A stretch of DNA of 38,949 bases from Nonomuraea sp. MG754425 (GTDB lineage Bacteria; Actinomycetota; Actinomycetes; Streptosporangiales; Streptosporangiaceae). Position 1 is the stretch's first letter, and each line of letters begins with the position of its first letter. The translations under genes were made by a program, and so were the position numbers. Below, one piece after another: positions 31,070 through 38,949 of the stretch. The notes beneath the pieces were generated by a model. The model searched no databases. It was not told the origin of the DNA and saw nothing but the letters and a program-made list of their open reading frames with translations. The stretch spans positions 1 to 38,949 of the forward strand of contig NZ_SSXE01000152.1 in assembly GCF_021699195.1 (NCBI RefSeq), read 5' to 3'.

Positions 31070-33463
31070 GTGACGGTCATCGGGGAACCGGCCACAGACC
31101 TGGCCGGGACGACGCCGGCGGACGGCGGAGGGCAGGAGCCGCGGCGCGTCCGGATGCGGGTGCGCAAGCGCAACGGCACGGCCGAGCCGGTCGACGTCAA
31201 CAAGATCGTCCGGGCGGTGGGGCGCTGGGCGGACGACCTGACCGACATCGACCCGATGCGGGTGGCCACCAAGACGATCAACGGCCTGTACGACGGCGCC
31301 ACCACCGCCGAGCTGGACCGCCTGTCGATCCAGACCGCCGCCGAGATGATCGGCGAGGAGCCGCAGTACTCGCGCCTGGCCGCGCGGCTGCTGGCGGGCT
31401 ACATCGACAAGGAGGTCCGCGGCCAGGGCGTGGCCTCCTTCAGCCAGGCGATCCGGCTGGGCCACGCCGAGGGGCTCGTCGGCGACGAGACCGCCGACTT
31501 CGTCCGGGCCAACGCCCGCAAGCTGGACGACGCCGTCGACGCCGCCGCGGACCTGCGGTTCGAGTACTTCGGGCTGCGTACCGTCTACGACCGCTACCTG
31601 CTGCGGCACCCGTCCACCCGGCTGGTGGTGGAGACGCCGCAGTACTGGCTGCTGCGGGTGGCGTGCGGGCTGGCCGAGACGCCCGCCGAGGCCATCGGGT
31701 TCTACCGGCTGATGTCGTCGCTGGCCTACCTGCCGAGCTCGCCGACGCTGTTCAACTCCGGCACCCGGCACACCCAGATGTCCTCCTGCTACCTGGTCGA
31801 CTCGCCCCGCGACGAGATCGGCTCCATCTACGAGCGCTATGCCCAGGTGGCCCAGCTCTCCAAGTTCGCCGGGGGGATCGGCATCTCCTGGTCGCGGGTG
31901 CGCTCGCGCGGCGCGCTGATCCGCGGCACCAACGGCCACTCCAACGGCATCGTCCCGTGGCTGCGCACCCTCGACGCCTCCGTGGCCGCCGTCAACCAGG
32001 GCGGCCGGCGCAAGGGCGCCGCCTGCGTCTACCTGGAGCCCTGGCACCCGGACGTCGAGGAGTTCCTCGAACTGCGCGACAACACCGGCGAGGACGCCCG
32101 CCGCACCCACAACCTCAACCTGGCCAACTGGATCCCCGACGAGTTCATGCGCCGCGTCGAGGCGGACGGCATGTGGTCGCTGTTCGACCCCGACGAGGTC
32201 CCGGAACTGCCCGACCTGTGGGGCGAGGCGTTCGACGCGGCGTACCGCGCCGCCGAGCGGGCCGGACGGCACACCCGGCAGGTCAGAGCCCGCGACCTGT
32301 ACGCCAGGATGATGCGCACCCTCGCCCAGACCGGCAACGGCTGGATGACGTTCAAGGACGCCGCCAACCGGCTGTGCAACCAGGCCGCCGAACCCGGCAA
32401 CGTGGTGCACCTGTCCAACCTGTGCACCGAGATCATCGAGGTGTCCGGCGACGCCGAGACCGCCGTCTGCAACCTCGGCTCGGTCAACCTCGCCGCCCAC
32501 GTGGCCGGCGGCGGCATCGACTGGGAGCGGCTGCGGGCCACCGTGCGCACCGCCGTCACGTTCCTGGACCGCGTGATCGACATCAACTACTACCCGAGCG
32601 AGCAGGCGGCGGCCAGCAACCCGCGCTGGCGGCCGGTCGGGCTGGGCGTGATGGGCCTGCAGGACGTGTTCTTCGCGCTGCGCCTGCCGTTCGACTCGCC
32701 CGAGGCCAAGGAGCTGTCCACCCGCATCGCCGAGGAGATCTACCTGTCGGCGCTGGAGACCTCCGCCGCCCTCGCCGAACGCTCCGGCGCCCACCCCGCC
32801 TACGACCAGACGTGGGCGGCCCGCGGCAGGCTCCAGCACGATCTGTGGGACGTGAGCGGCACCCAGACCGAGCGCTGGGACGCGGTGCGCGAGCGGATCG
32901 CCGCCCACGGCCTGCGCAACTCGCTGCTGGTCGCGATCGCGCCCACCGCCACCATCGCCTCGATCGCCGGCGCGTACGAGTGCATCGAGCCGCAGGTGTC
33001 CAACCTCTTCAAGCGCGAGACCCTCAGCGGCGAGTTCCTCCAGGTCAACAACGCGCTGGTGGCCGAGCTGAAGGCGCGCGGGCTGTGGACCGAGCGGGTC
33101 AGGGCCGCCATCAGGCAGGCGGAGGGCTCGGTGCAGGGCATCGCCGAACTGCCCGAGGACGTGCGCCGGCTGTTCCGCACCGCCTGGGAACTGCCGCAGC
33201 GCGCGCTGATCGACATGGCCGCCGCCCGCTCGCCGTACATCGACCAGAGCCAGTCGCTCAACCTCTTCATGAGCGCCCCGACGATCGACAAGCTCTCCTC
33301 GATGTACCTGTACGCCTGGAAGTCCGGCCTGAAGACCACCTACTACCTGCGCTCCCGCCCGGCCACCCGCATCCAGCAGGCCACCGTCCCCCTCGCGAAC
33401 CAGTCCGAGGAAGCCCTCGCCTGCTCGCTGGAGAACCCCGAGTCCTGCGAGGCCTGCCAGTGA
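31070..33463 (+). CDS. nrdA: Class Ia ribonucleotide reductase, alpha subunit
   Basis: A 797-residue catalytic subunit reducing ribonucleotide diphosphates. The N-terminus contains an ATP-cone (MRVRKRNGTAEPVDVNKIVR .. EEPQYSRLAARLLAGYI), so allosteric overall regulation is likely. Active-site features: first redox Cys in HTQMSSCYLVDSP, radical-site block HLSNLCTEIIEVS, second Cys in TAVCNLGSVNLA, and the C-terminal shuttle pair CEACQ. PTATIASIAGAYECIEP is also typical. Start GTG 31070 has GGGGAGA upstream. It overlaps nrdB by 4 bp. It is needed when cobalamin is short and the B12-dependent enzyme cannot work. Confidence 0.95.
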   Translation: MTVIGEPATDLAGTTPADGGGQEPRRVRMRVRKRNGTAEPVDVNKIVRAVGRWADDLTDIDPMRVATKTINGLYDGATTAELDRLSIQTAAEMIGEEPQYSRLAARLLAGYIDKEVRGQGVASFSQAIRLGHAEGLVGDETADFVRANARKLDDAVDAAADLRFEYFGLRTVYDRYLLRHPSTRLVVETPQYWLLRVACGLAETPAEAIGFYRLMSSLAYLPSSPTLFNSGTRHTQMSSCYLVDSPRDEIGSIYERYAQVAQLSKFAGGIGISWSRVRSRGALIRGTNGHSNGIVPWLRTLDASVAAVNQGGRRKGAACVYLEPWHPDVEEFLELRDNTGEDARRTHNLNLANWIPDEFMRRVEADGMWSLFDPDEVPELPDLWGEAFDAAYRAAERAGRHTRQVRARDLYARMMRTLAQTGNGWMTFKDAANRLCNQAAEPGNVVHLSNLCTEIIEVSGDAETAVCNLGSVNLAAHVAGGGIDWERLRATVRTAVTFLDRVIDINYYPSEQAAASNPRWRPVGLGVMGLQDVFFALRLPFDSPEAKELSTRIAEEIYLSALETSAALAERSGAHPAYDQTWAARGRLQHDLWDVSGTQTERWDAVRERIAAHGLRNSLLVAIAPTATIASIAGAYECIEPQVSNLFKRETLSGEFLQVNNALVAELKARGLWTERVRAAIRQAEGSVQGIAELPEDVRRLFRTAWELPQRALIDMAAARSPYIDQSQSLNLFMSAPTIDKLSSMYLYAWKSGLKTTYYLRSRPATRIQQATVPLANQSEEALACSLENPESCEACQ

Positions 33464-34488
33464 GCGCGCCCGAGATTTCCGAGGAGAACCTGATGTTGCT
33501 CGACCCCGGCATGAGCCTGACCCTGCGCCCCATGCGCTACCCGCTCTTCTTCGACCGCTACCGCGACGCGATCAAGAACACCTGGACCGTCGAGGAGGTG
33601 GACCTGCACTCCGACCTCAAGGACCTGGCCAAGCTGTCGGACGCCGAACGTCACCTGGTCGGCCGCCTGGTCGCCTTCTTCGCCACCGGCGACACGATCG
33701 TCGCCAACAACCTCGTGCTCAACCTCTACCAGCACGTCAACGCCCCCGAGGCGCGCCTGTACCTGTCGCGGCAGCTCTTCGAGGAAGCCGTGCACGTGCA
33801 GTTCTACCTGAACCTGCTCGACACGTACGTCCCGGACGAGCAGGAGCGCTTCGCGGCGTTCGCCGCGGTGGAGAACATCCCCTCCATCCGCCGCAAGGCG
33901 GACTTCTGCTTCCGCTGGATCGACTCCATCGACGACCTGCGGCGGCTGGAGACCCGCGACGAGCGGCGCGCCTTCCTGCTCAACCTGATCTGCTTCGCCG
34001 CCTGCATCGAAGGGCTGTTCTTCTACGGCGCCTTCGCCTACGTCTACTTCCTGCGCTCGCGCGGCCTGCTGAACGGGCTCGCCTCGGGCACCAACTGGGT
34101 CTTCCGCGACGAGTCCATGCACATGGCCTTCGCCTTCGACGTGGTCGGCGTGGTGCGCCAGGAGGAGCCGGACCTCTTTGACGAGGACCTGGCCAACCAG
34201 GTCAAGGAGATGCTGGCCGAGGCGGTGGACTGCGAGGCCCAGTTCGCCGAGGACCTGCTCGGGCAGGGCGTGCCGGGCCTGTCGATCGCGGACATGCGCT
34301 CCTACCTGGAGCACGTGGCCGACCGGCGGCTGGCCCAGCTCGACATCGAGCCGCTCTACGGGTCGAAGAACCCGTTCGCGTTCATGGAGTTGCAGGACGT
34401 CCAGGAGCTGTCGAACTTCTTCGAGCGGCGGGTGTCGGCGTACCAGGTGGGGGTGACCGGCTCGGTCAGCTTCGACGCCGACTTCTGA
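33460..34488 (+). CDS. nrdB: Class Ia ribonucleotide reductase, beta subunit
   Basis: A 342-residue diiron/tyrosyl-radical subunit. GTG 33460 overlaps the nrdA stop (GTGA). Metal ligands: Glu and His in LFEEAVHVQFYLNLL, Glu in ACIEGLFFYGAFAY, and Glu/His in FRDESMHMAFAF. The Tyr four residues after the first His (HVQFY) aligns with the radical tyrosine of E. coli NrdB (HSRSY). The C-terminus (GVTGSVSFDADF) is the peptide that docks to NrdA. No nrdS-like regulator follows, unlike Streptomyces nrdABS. Confidence 0.95.
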   Translation: MSAPEISEENLMLLDPGMSLTLRPMRYPLFFDRYRDAIKNTWTVEEVDLHSDLKDLAKLSDAERHLVGRLVAFFATGDTIVANNLVLNLYQHVNAPEARLYLSRQLFEEAVHVQFYLNLLDTYVPDEQERFAAFAAVENIPSIRRKADFCFRWIDSIDDLRRLETRDERRAFLLNLICFAACIEGLFFYGAFAYVYFLRSRGLLNGLASGTNWVFRDESMHMAFAFDVVGVVRQEEPDLFDEDLANQVKEMLAEAVDCEAQFAEDLLGQGVPGLSIADMRSYLEHVADRRLAQLDIEPLYGSKNPFAFMELQDVQELSNFFERRVSAYQVGVTGSVSFDADF

Positions 34489-34596
34489 GCCGCAGGGTGG
34501 GACGGGCCGGGCAAAGGCCCCCAGACCCGCCCTTGGCCTTACCCGACGACGAACTGCGGTAGTGCCTGCTGCGGGTGATGCGTCCACCGCCCGCGT

Positions 34597-34631
34597 GCCG
34601 TCCCGCTCCGACTCGGTCGAGGCGGGACGGC
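34597..34631 (+). terminator. Stem-loop between nrdB and the hydrolase gene
   Basis: Ten-base-pair perfect stem (GCCGTCCCGC against GCGGGACGGC) with a 15-nt loop, 109 nt after nrdB. No T-tract. It could be a terminator or part of the hydrolase leader; the remaining gap (34489-34691) shows nothing else. Confidence 0.45.
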
Positions 34632-34691
34632 CAGGCCCGCGCGCCCACGCGTTCCATCCAGCACGTCCATCGACATCGGGGAGGGCTCACC

Positions 34692-35519
34692 ATGCCTCAC
34701 ATCACCACCCGCGACAACACGAAGATCTTCTTCTACGACTGGGGCAGCGGCTCGCCGGTCCTGTTCATCCACGGCTGGCCGCTGAACGCCGACGCCTGGC
34801 ACGACCAGATGAAGGCCGTCGTGGACGCGGGCTTCCGCGCCATCGCGCACGACCGGCGCGGCCACGGCCGCTCCGACCAGCCCTGGGACGGCTACGACTT
34901 CGACACCTTCGCCGACGACCTCAACGACCTCATCAACAAGCTCGACCTGCGTGACGTCACGCTGGTGGCGCACTCGATGGGCGGCGGCGAACTGGCCCGC
35001 TACATCGGCCGGCACGGCACCTCCCGGATCAGCAAGGCGGTGCTGCTGTCCGCCGTCCCGCCGCTCATGCTCAAGACCGCCGACAACCCCGAGGGCACCC
35101 CGAAGGAGGTGTTCGACAAGATCAAGGCGGGCATCCTGGCCGAGCGCTCGCAGTTCTGGCGCGACAGCGCCAACGGCTTCTTCGGCGCCAACCGGCCGGG
35201 CAACAAGGTGACGCAGGGCAACAAGGACGCCTTCTGGCTGATGGCCATGTCCGAGAACATCCAGGCGGGCGTGGCCTGCGTGGACGCCTTCTCCGCCACG
35301 GACTTCACGCAGGACCTGCGCAAGTTCGACATCCCCACGCTGATCGTGCACGGCGACGACGACCAGGTGGTGCCGATCGCGGCCTCCGCCGACAAGTCCT
35401 CCAAGATCATCCCGAACTGTGTGTACAAGGTGTACCAGGGCGGCTCGCACGGCATCGCGCTCGTCCCCGGCTCCAAGGAGAAGTTCAACACCGACCTGCT
35501 GGAGTTCCTGCGCGGCTGA
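34692..35519 (+). CDS. Alpha/beta hydrolase (arylesterase / non-heme chloroperoxidase type)
   Basis: A 275-residue enzyme. Oxyanion-hole region FIHGWPLNADAW, nucleophile elbow VAHSMGGGE with Ser95, acid in IVHGDDDQVVP and His in GGSHGIALVPG. DRRGHGRSDQPWDGYDFDTF is typical of the cofactor-free haloperoxidase/arylesterase group. Start ATG 34692 has GGGAGG upstream; an in-frame ATG at 34575 would add a non-conserved Arg-rich stretch. Cytoplasmic, no signal peptide. Substrate unknown; halogenation activity in this family is usually a side reaction of perhydrolysis. Confidence 0.92.
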   Translation: MPHITTRDNTKIFFYDWGSGSPVLFIHGWPLNADAWHDQMKAVVDAGFRAIAHDRRGHGRSDQPWDGYDFDTFADDLNDLINKLDLRDVTLVAHSMGGGELARYIGRHGTSRISKAVLLSAVPPLMLKTADNPEGTPKEVFDKIKAGILAERSQFWRDSANGFFGANRPGNKVTQGNKDAFWLMAMSENIQAGVACVDAFSATDFTQDLRKFDIPTLIVHGDDDQVVPIAASADKSSKIIPNCVYKVYQGGSHGIALVPGSKEKFNTDLLEFLRG

Positions 35520-35569
35520 CCGCCGGCCGCTGCCGAAGGCCGGGCATGCGGGACGGGGCCGCGCCGCCC

Positions 35570-37201
35570 CTACCCGCTGCCCGGCGAGGCGTGGGGCGGG
35601 TAGGAGAACTCCTGCACCCCGGCGAACGTCTGCGGCCCGGTGATCCGGTAGTCGTGGGCGGCCTCGCTCTCCAGGTGCTGGGGGCCCACGTCGAGGGTGC
35701 CGGTGATCGACCAGACGCCGTCGATCCGCTGCTTGACGACGTACCGGAACTCGTTGAAGTCCTGGCCGGACGAGACGAACGTGTTGACCACGGTCAACGA
35801 GGTCCGGCCCGCGCTCAGCGACGGCGGGAGGTCCACGCTCTGGTCCTGCCACCGGTGCGTGTGCTGCATGGGCAGCGGTCTCCAGGCGCCCGCGGGTGCT
35901 CCGTCGACCGTGATCGCGGCGTGCTGCATGCCGATGCCGGCGTCGAGGCGGCGGATCAGCCGCACTCCGGTGTTGGCCGGATCGACGGTCACGGTGAACC
36001 GGCTCGAACCGCCGGGGCCGAACGCGCGGCCGTCGTCCACCAGGGCGCGGCCGGGCGGCTCGGCGCCGGTCTGGCTCTGACGCGGCATCCGCGCGCCGAC
36101 CAGCACGCCGAGCGCGGTGGCGGCGGCCAGCGAGGCGGTGATGGCGACCGCGTACGCCTTCCGCGACCGGCCCCACCCGCCGTCTCCCTCACTCCCGGTC
36201 TGGTACCTGCTCCCGTACTCGTCCCCGTGCCGGTTCCTGCCTTGCGGGCCGTCCGCGACAGCTCCGGCCGTTCGCGCGAGCACGGCCGGCGTCGCCAGCC
36301 ACGCCACCACCCCGGCCGCCTCCGGCTGTGCCGAGGCGGCGCTCGGGGGGACCGGCTGGCCTGCCAAGGTGGGCGCTTCCGGCTGGGCCGTCGGGCTGAC
36401 CGCTTCGGGATGGGCTGCCGGGCCGGGTGGCACTGGCTGGGCCGTCACGGCGAGGGGGAGTGGTGGGGGTGCCACGGGGATGGTGTCCGGCTGGGCCGGG
36501 GCGATGCCGGCGTGGTCGGCGGCCGTGGCCGGAGCGATCGTGGCCGAGGTGGTCGGCGGTGGTGCCGAGGTGGTCGCGGGCGTGACGGCCGCCGGCGCTG
36601 GTGCCGGGACGGCCTGCATGACGGGTGCTGGTGCTGGTGCCTGGTTCGGTGGGGCGGTGGTCGGCTGGGTCGGCGCGGGGCCCTGTGCCGGGATCACCGG
36701 CTGGGCCGGTACCTGGTCGTGTGTCGGGGCCGGTGTTCGGTCGTGCGTCGGGGGCGGTGCCTGGTCGTGCGTCGAGGGCGGTGCGGCCTGGGGTGGGAAG
36801 GCCATGGCCAGGGCGTTCATCTGGGCTTGCGCCTGGGCCTGAGCCTGGGCGGCCAGGGCCGCGAGCCGGGCGACCCGCACCCGTTCCCACGCGTGCTCCC
36901 ACTCAGGAAGCCGATGCTCGGGGACGCGGCACCCCCGCAGGAACGCCACCATCACCGCCTTCTTCGGGAAGCGCCGGCCCGCCAGCATGTCGGCGCAGGT
37001 GGCGCGGGGCAGCCGGGTGCCGCCCGCCTTGTCGGCGCGGGCCTGCAACTCCCGCAGCGACACGTCGGCCCGGACGAACTGCTCCGCCAGCAGCCACACC
37101 AGCTCTTCGTGCCGGGTCACCGAATCGAGCCCGGGGCGGCGCTCCGCCTCGATGGCTTCGAGGGCCTCGACGTCCGTAACTCCTCGCAGTTCCATGCTCA
37201 T
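35570..37201 (-). CDS. Membrane-anchored helix-turn-helix protein with extracellular C-terminal domain
   Basis: A 543-residue protein in four parts. Residues ~30-115 form a helical HTH-like domain common in actinomycetes (RHEELVWLLAEQFVRADVSL, LPRATCADMLAGRRFPKK, VPEHRLPEWEHAWERVR). A ~230-residue Pro/Ala/Thr/Gln-rich linker follows, with an AQAQAQAQ run and HDQAPPPTHDRTPAPTHDQ repeats. One membrane helix (AVAITASLAAATALGVLVGA, ~350-373) precedes a ~170-residue exported beta-rich domain (SRFTVTVDPANTGVRLIRRL, GMQHAAITVDG, GQDFNEFRYVV). No exact function is recognised; the outer domain may bind sugar or another surface ligand. Start ATG 37201 (or 37195) was chosen because upstream residues lack coding character. 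The Shine-Dalgarno sequence is weak. Confidence 0.75.
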   Translation of the reverse strand: MSMELRGVTDVEALEAIEAERRPGLDSVTRHEELVWLLAEQFVRADVSLRELQARADKAGGTRLPRATCADMLAGRRFPKKAVMVAFLRGCRVPEHRLPEWEHAWERVRVARLAALAAQAQAQAQAQMNALAMAFPPQAAPPSTHDQAPPPTHDRTPAPTHDQVPAQPVIPAQGPAPTQPTTAPPNQAPAPAPVMQAVPAPAPAAVTPATTSAPPPTTSATIAPATAADHAGIAPAQPDTIPVAPPPLPLAVTAQPVPPGPAAHPEAVSPTAQPEAPTLAGQPVPPSAASAQPEAAGVVAWLATPAVLARTAGAVADGPQGRNRHGDEYGSRYQTGSEGDGGWGRSRKAYAVAITASLAAATALGVLVGARMPRQSQTGAEPPGRALVDDGRAFGPGGSSRFTVTVDPANTGVRLIRRLDAGIGMQHAAITVDGAPAGAWRPLPMQHTHRWQDQSVDLPPSLSAGRTSLTVVNTFVSSGQDFNEFRYVVKQRIDGVWSITGTLDVGPQHLESEAAHDYRITGPQTFAGVQEFSYPPHASPGSG

Positions 37202-37310
37202 CGCGCCAGAGCCTGCCTCTCCCGACCGGGGCCGTCCGCCCGTACCGCGCCTGTCGTGATGCACAGTGTAGGAGCGATGACTTTGCGTGAGCGAAGGGTT
37301 TTCCGCCGGT

Positions 37311-37342
37311 GGGGTCTCCCCGCCCCCGCGCTGGGAGACCCC
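37311..37342 (-). terminator. Stem-loop terminator downstream of the TetR gene
   Basis: Ten-base-pair perfect stem (GGGGTCTCCC against GGGAGACCCC), 12-nt loop, in the 264-bp gap between two minus-strand genes and 124 nt after the TetR stop. The rest of that gap shows no gene. Confidence 0.6.
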
Positions 37343-37465
37343 CGGGGGAAGACGTCGTACGCGAAGGCCGGTCCCGGCCCTGAGGCCGACCCTACGGCGG
37401 GCGGGCTTCATGGCCGCTTCGTCGTGCTGTCACGCGGGGAACGGGTTGGTGTCCGGGCGGGAAAG

Positions 37466-38032
37466 TCAGGCGAGCGAGTCGATCCACCGCTCCAGGCGGC
37501 GGCCCTCCGTCTCCAGGAGCGCGGGGTCGCGGAAGGTGTTGGTCAGCAGCGCGGCCCCCTGGTACGCGGCGAACAGCGCGACCGCCAGTTCCCTGGCGTC
37601 CTCTCGTCCCGTGGCGGCGAACTGGCCCTCGATCCAGTCGAGCAGCCGTCCCATGACCTTGGCGAGGGAGCGGTCGAGCCCGTCGTCGCGCTTGTCGAGT
37701 TCGGCGGCGAGGGTGCCGGTCGGGCAGCCGTGCCTGGCGGTCAGGTCGCGCTGCTCCGTCCATCCCCTGATCAGCGCCTTGAGGCGGTCGTGCGGCGTGC
37801 CGAGCCGTTCGAACGACTCCAGCATGGAGTCCAGGTGGCGGCCGTGCTCCTCGATGGCCGCCTCGATGAGCTGGTCCTTGGTCTTGAAGTAGTAGTAGAC
37901 GTTGCCCACCGGCACGTCGGCCGCGCGGGCGATGTCGGCGAGGGTGGTCTTCTCCGCCCCCTGCTCGTGCAGCACTCGCACGGCGGCTCCGGCCAGCCGT
38001 TCCCGCTTCCCCGCCCGAGTTGAGTCAGTCAC
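37466..38032 (-). CDS. TetR-family repressor, divergent from an NmrA-like oxidoreductase
   Basis: A 188-residue TetR protein. HTH: LAGAAVRVLHEQGAEKTTLA, DIARAADVPVGNVYYYFKTKD. The C-terminal domain has the block RHGCPTGTLAAELDKRDDG, a mark of one common TetR C-terminal subfamily whose Cys is sometimes redox- or electrophile-sensitive; sensing here is only a possibility. Start GTG 38032 has no Shine-Dalgarno, while TATAGT lies 7 nt upstream, so the message is probably leaderless. An operator-like site covers the start region and a second copy lies 61 bp away in front of the divergent gene, so it should repress both. Confidence 0.9.
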   Translation of the reverse strand: MTDSTRAGKRERLAGAAVRVLHEQGAEKTTLADIARAADVPVGNVYYYFKTKDQLIEAAIEEHGRHLDSMLESFERLGTPHDRLKALIRGWTEQRDLTARHGCPTGTLAAELDKRDDGLDRSLAKVMGRLLDWIEGQFAATGREDARELAVALFAAYQGAALLTNTFRDPALLETEGRRLERWIDSLA

Positions 38033-38043
38033 CTGACTAACTA
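38023..38043. promoter_or_regulatory. TetR operator, site 1
   Basis: AGTCAGTCACCTGACTAACT with inner inverted repeat AGTCAG-TCAC-CTGACT. It overlaps the TetR start codon and its -10 box (TATAGT on the minus strand, 38045-38040). About 17 of 21 positions match site 2. Confidence 0.65.
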
Positions 38044-38083
38044 TAGACAGCTCCGCCCGGTAAGCGCTATGGTCCCGGAACTA

Positions 38084-38104
38084 AGTCAGTCAACTAACTA
38101 AATC
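38084..38104. promoter_or_regulatory. TetR operator, site 2
   Basis: AGTCAGTCAACTAACTAAAT, a direct repeat of site 1 offset 61 bp, ending 16 nt before the NmrA-like gene start. A possible -10 (TATGGT, 38068-38073) lies just upstream, so binding would block elongation or initiation. Confidence 0.65.
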
Positions 38105-38120
38105 CGTTCGGGAGGAAATC

Positions 38121-38936
38121 ATGATCGTCGTCACGGGAGCGACCGGGAACGTCGGCAGCGAGGTGGTCCGGCTGCTGGATGCCGCGGGGGAGCGGGTGAC
38201 CGCCGCCTCACGGCGGCCCGCGCCGGTGCCGGAAGGCGTCCGGCACCGGGTCGCCGACCTGGACGACCCGCCGAGCCTGACGGCGGCCTTCGACGGGGCC
38301 GACGCGTTGTTCCTGCTCGTCGCCGGGCACGAGCCGCGCGCCGTCCTGGAGGCGGCCGTGGCGGGCGGGGTCCGGCGCGTGGTGCTGCTCTCCTCGCAGG
38401 GCGCGGGGACCCGGCCGGCCTCGTACGCGCATCCGGTCGCCTTCGAAGAGGCCGTGCGCGGATCGGGGCTGGACTGGACGATCCTGCGGCCGGGCGGCTT
38501 CGCCTCCAACACGATGGCATGGGCCGGGACGATCCGCGAGCACCGCACGGCCGCCGCGCCCTTCGCCGACGTCGCCCTCCCGGTCATCGACCCGGCCGAC
38601 ATCGCCGAGGTCGCCGCCCTGGTGCTGCGCCAGGACGGTCACGCCGGGCGTACGTACGAGCTCACCGGACCGGAGGCGGTCACCCCGCGCGAACGCGCCG
38701 CGACGATCGGCGCTGCCCTGGGCGCGGAGGTGAGCTTCACCGAGCAGAGCCGGCAGGAGGCGCGGGCGCAGATGGTGCGGTTCATGCCGGAGCAGGTCGC
38801 CGACGGCACCCTGGACATCCTCGGCACGCCCACCACCGCCGAGCGGCGCGTCAGCCCCGACGCCGAACGCCTCCTCGGCCGCGCCCCCCGCACCTTCGCC
38901 GACTGGACGGCCCGCAACACGGCGGCCTTCCAATGA
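38121..38936 (+). CDS. NmrA-like NAD(P)-binding atypical SDR
   Basis: A 271-residue protein starting MIVVTGATGNVGSEVVRLLD, with the extended Rossmann motif TGATGNVG. The basic ASRRPAP after beta-2 suits NADP(H). Other blocks are VVLLSSQGAGTRPASYAH, GSGLDWTILRPGGFASNTMA and the C-terminal TYELTGPEAVTPRERAATIG. Members include quinone/azo reductases (QorB-like) and redox-sensing NmrA proteins; no catalytic YxxxK is evident. ATG 38121 has GGGAGGA seven nt upstream. It is divergent from a TetR with two shared operators, a common arrangement for electrophile- or quinone-induced reductases. The window ends 13 bp after the stop. Confidence 0.9.
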   Translation: MIVVTGATGNVGSEVVRLLDAAGERVTAASRRPAPVPEGVRHRVADLDDPPSLTAAFDGADALFLLVAGHEPRAVLEAAVAGGVRRVVLLSSQGAGTRPASYAHPVAFEEAVRGSGLDWTILRPGGFASNTMAWAGTIREHRTAAAPFADVALPVIDPADIAEVAALVLRQDGHAGRTYELTGPEAVTPRERAATIGAALGAEVSFTEQSRQEARAQMVRFMPEQVADGTLDILGTPTTAERRVSPDAERLLGRAPRTFADWTARNTAAFQ

Positions 38937-38949
38937 CATCCACCACCCC

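Noticed and set aside
31663..33459. Long upstream extension of the nrdB frame through nrdA
   Set aside because: Its first ~600 codons are an Arg/Pro-rich out-of-frame shadow of nrdA; real NrdB begins at GTG 33460.
36230..36880. Repetitive plus-strand sequence resembling a minisatellite or CRISPR-like array
   Set aside because: It is the coding sequence of the Pro/Ala/Thr-rich linker on the minus strand; unit lengths vary and there are no spacers.
35546..38023. 825-codon plus-strand frame across the HTH and TetR genes
   Set aside because: Low-complexity shadow of the minus-strand genes, with no domain or start signal.

Overview
The window is 38.9 kb of very GC-rich DNA with strong G/C third-position bias, GTG/TTG starts, short start/stop overlaps, probable leaderless genes and actinomycete families (RICIN-fused secreted carbohydrate enzymes, an ECF41 sigma factor, many TetR regulators, a B12-riboswitch-controlled nrdAB). 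It is an actinomycete chromosome; a Streptosporangiales (Nonomuraea-like) host is a guess from protein style only. I see no rRNA, tRNA, CRISPR, insertion sequence or phage genes.

Layout. 1-2.4 kb: secreted pectinolysis, a pectate lyase running off the left edge and a frameshifted pectinesterase sharing a 114-bp RICIN repeat. 2.4-6.9 kb: a cytochrome P450 and a drug-type MFS exporter, divergent from two translationally coupled TetR paralogues, with an AT-rich operator palindrome between. 6.9-9.1 kb: an AhpD/CMD-like protein, two gene remnants and an orphan hemC-like gene. 9.1-13.4 kb: a TetR-P450-SDR-CYP51-ferredoxin/NTF2 operon like the mycobacterial cyp51 locus; the first P450 and the ferredoxin carry internal deletions. 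13.4-16.5 kb: an ECF41 (SigJ-type) sigma factor with a hydrolase, and a secreted PI-PLC-like protein. The sigma gene and the distant AhpD-like gene share a promoter of ECF41 type (TCACA-N16-CGTC).

16.5-24.7 kb: a GH2 beta-galactosidase behind a promoter with an 18-bp palindromic operator, an SDR remnant, and a large secreted subtilase divergent from a TrmB/LuxR-like regulator. 24.7-34.5 kb is a cobalamin-responsive block with three cobalamin riboswitches. The first (minus strand) precedes cbtBA (cobalt uptake; cbtB broken). The second (plus strand), only 62 nt away, precedes a BtuFCD-type ABC transporter followed by two tandem FhuF-like [2Fe-2S] proteins. The third, with a pair of NrdR boxes upstream, precedes nrdAB. 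The suggested logic is that low cobalamin turns on cobalt uptake, corrinoid (or metal-chelate) uptake plus reduction, and a B12-independent ribonucleotide reductase. 34.5-38.9 kb: an alpha/beta hydrolase, a membrane-anchored HTH protein, and a TetR divergent from an NmrA-like oxidoreductase with a duplicated operator.

At least five genes carry internal deletions or frameshifts (pectinesterase, CMD remnant, ferredoxin/NTF2, CYP123-like P450, cbtB). Either this stretch is decaying or the assembly lost GC-rich segments; raw reads would decide.
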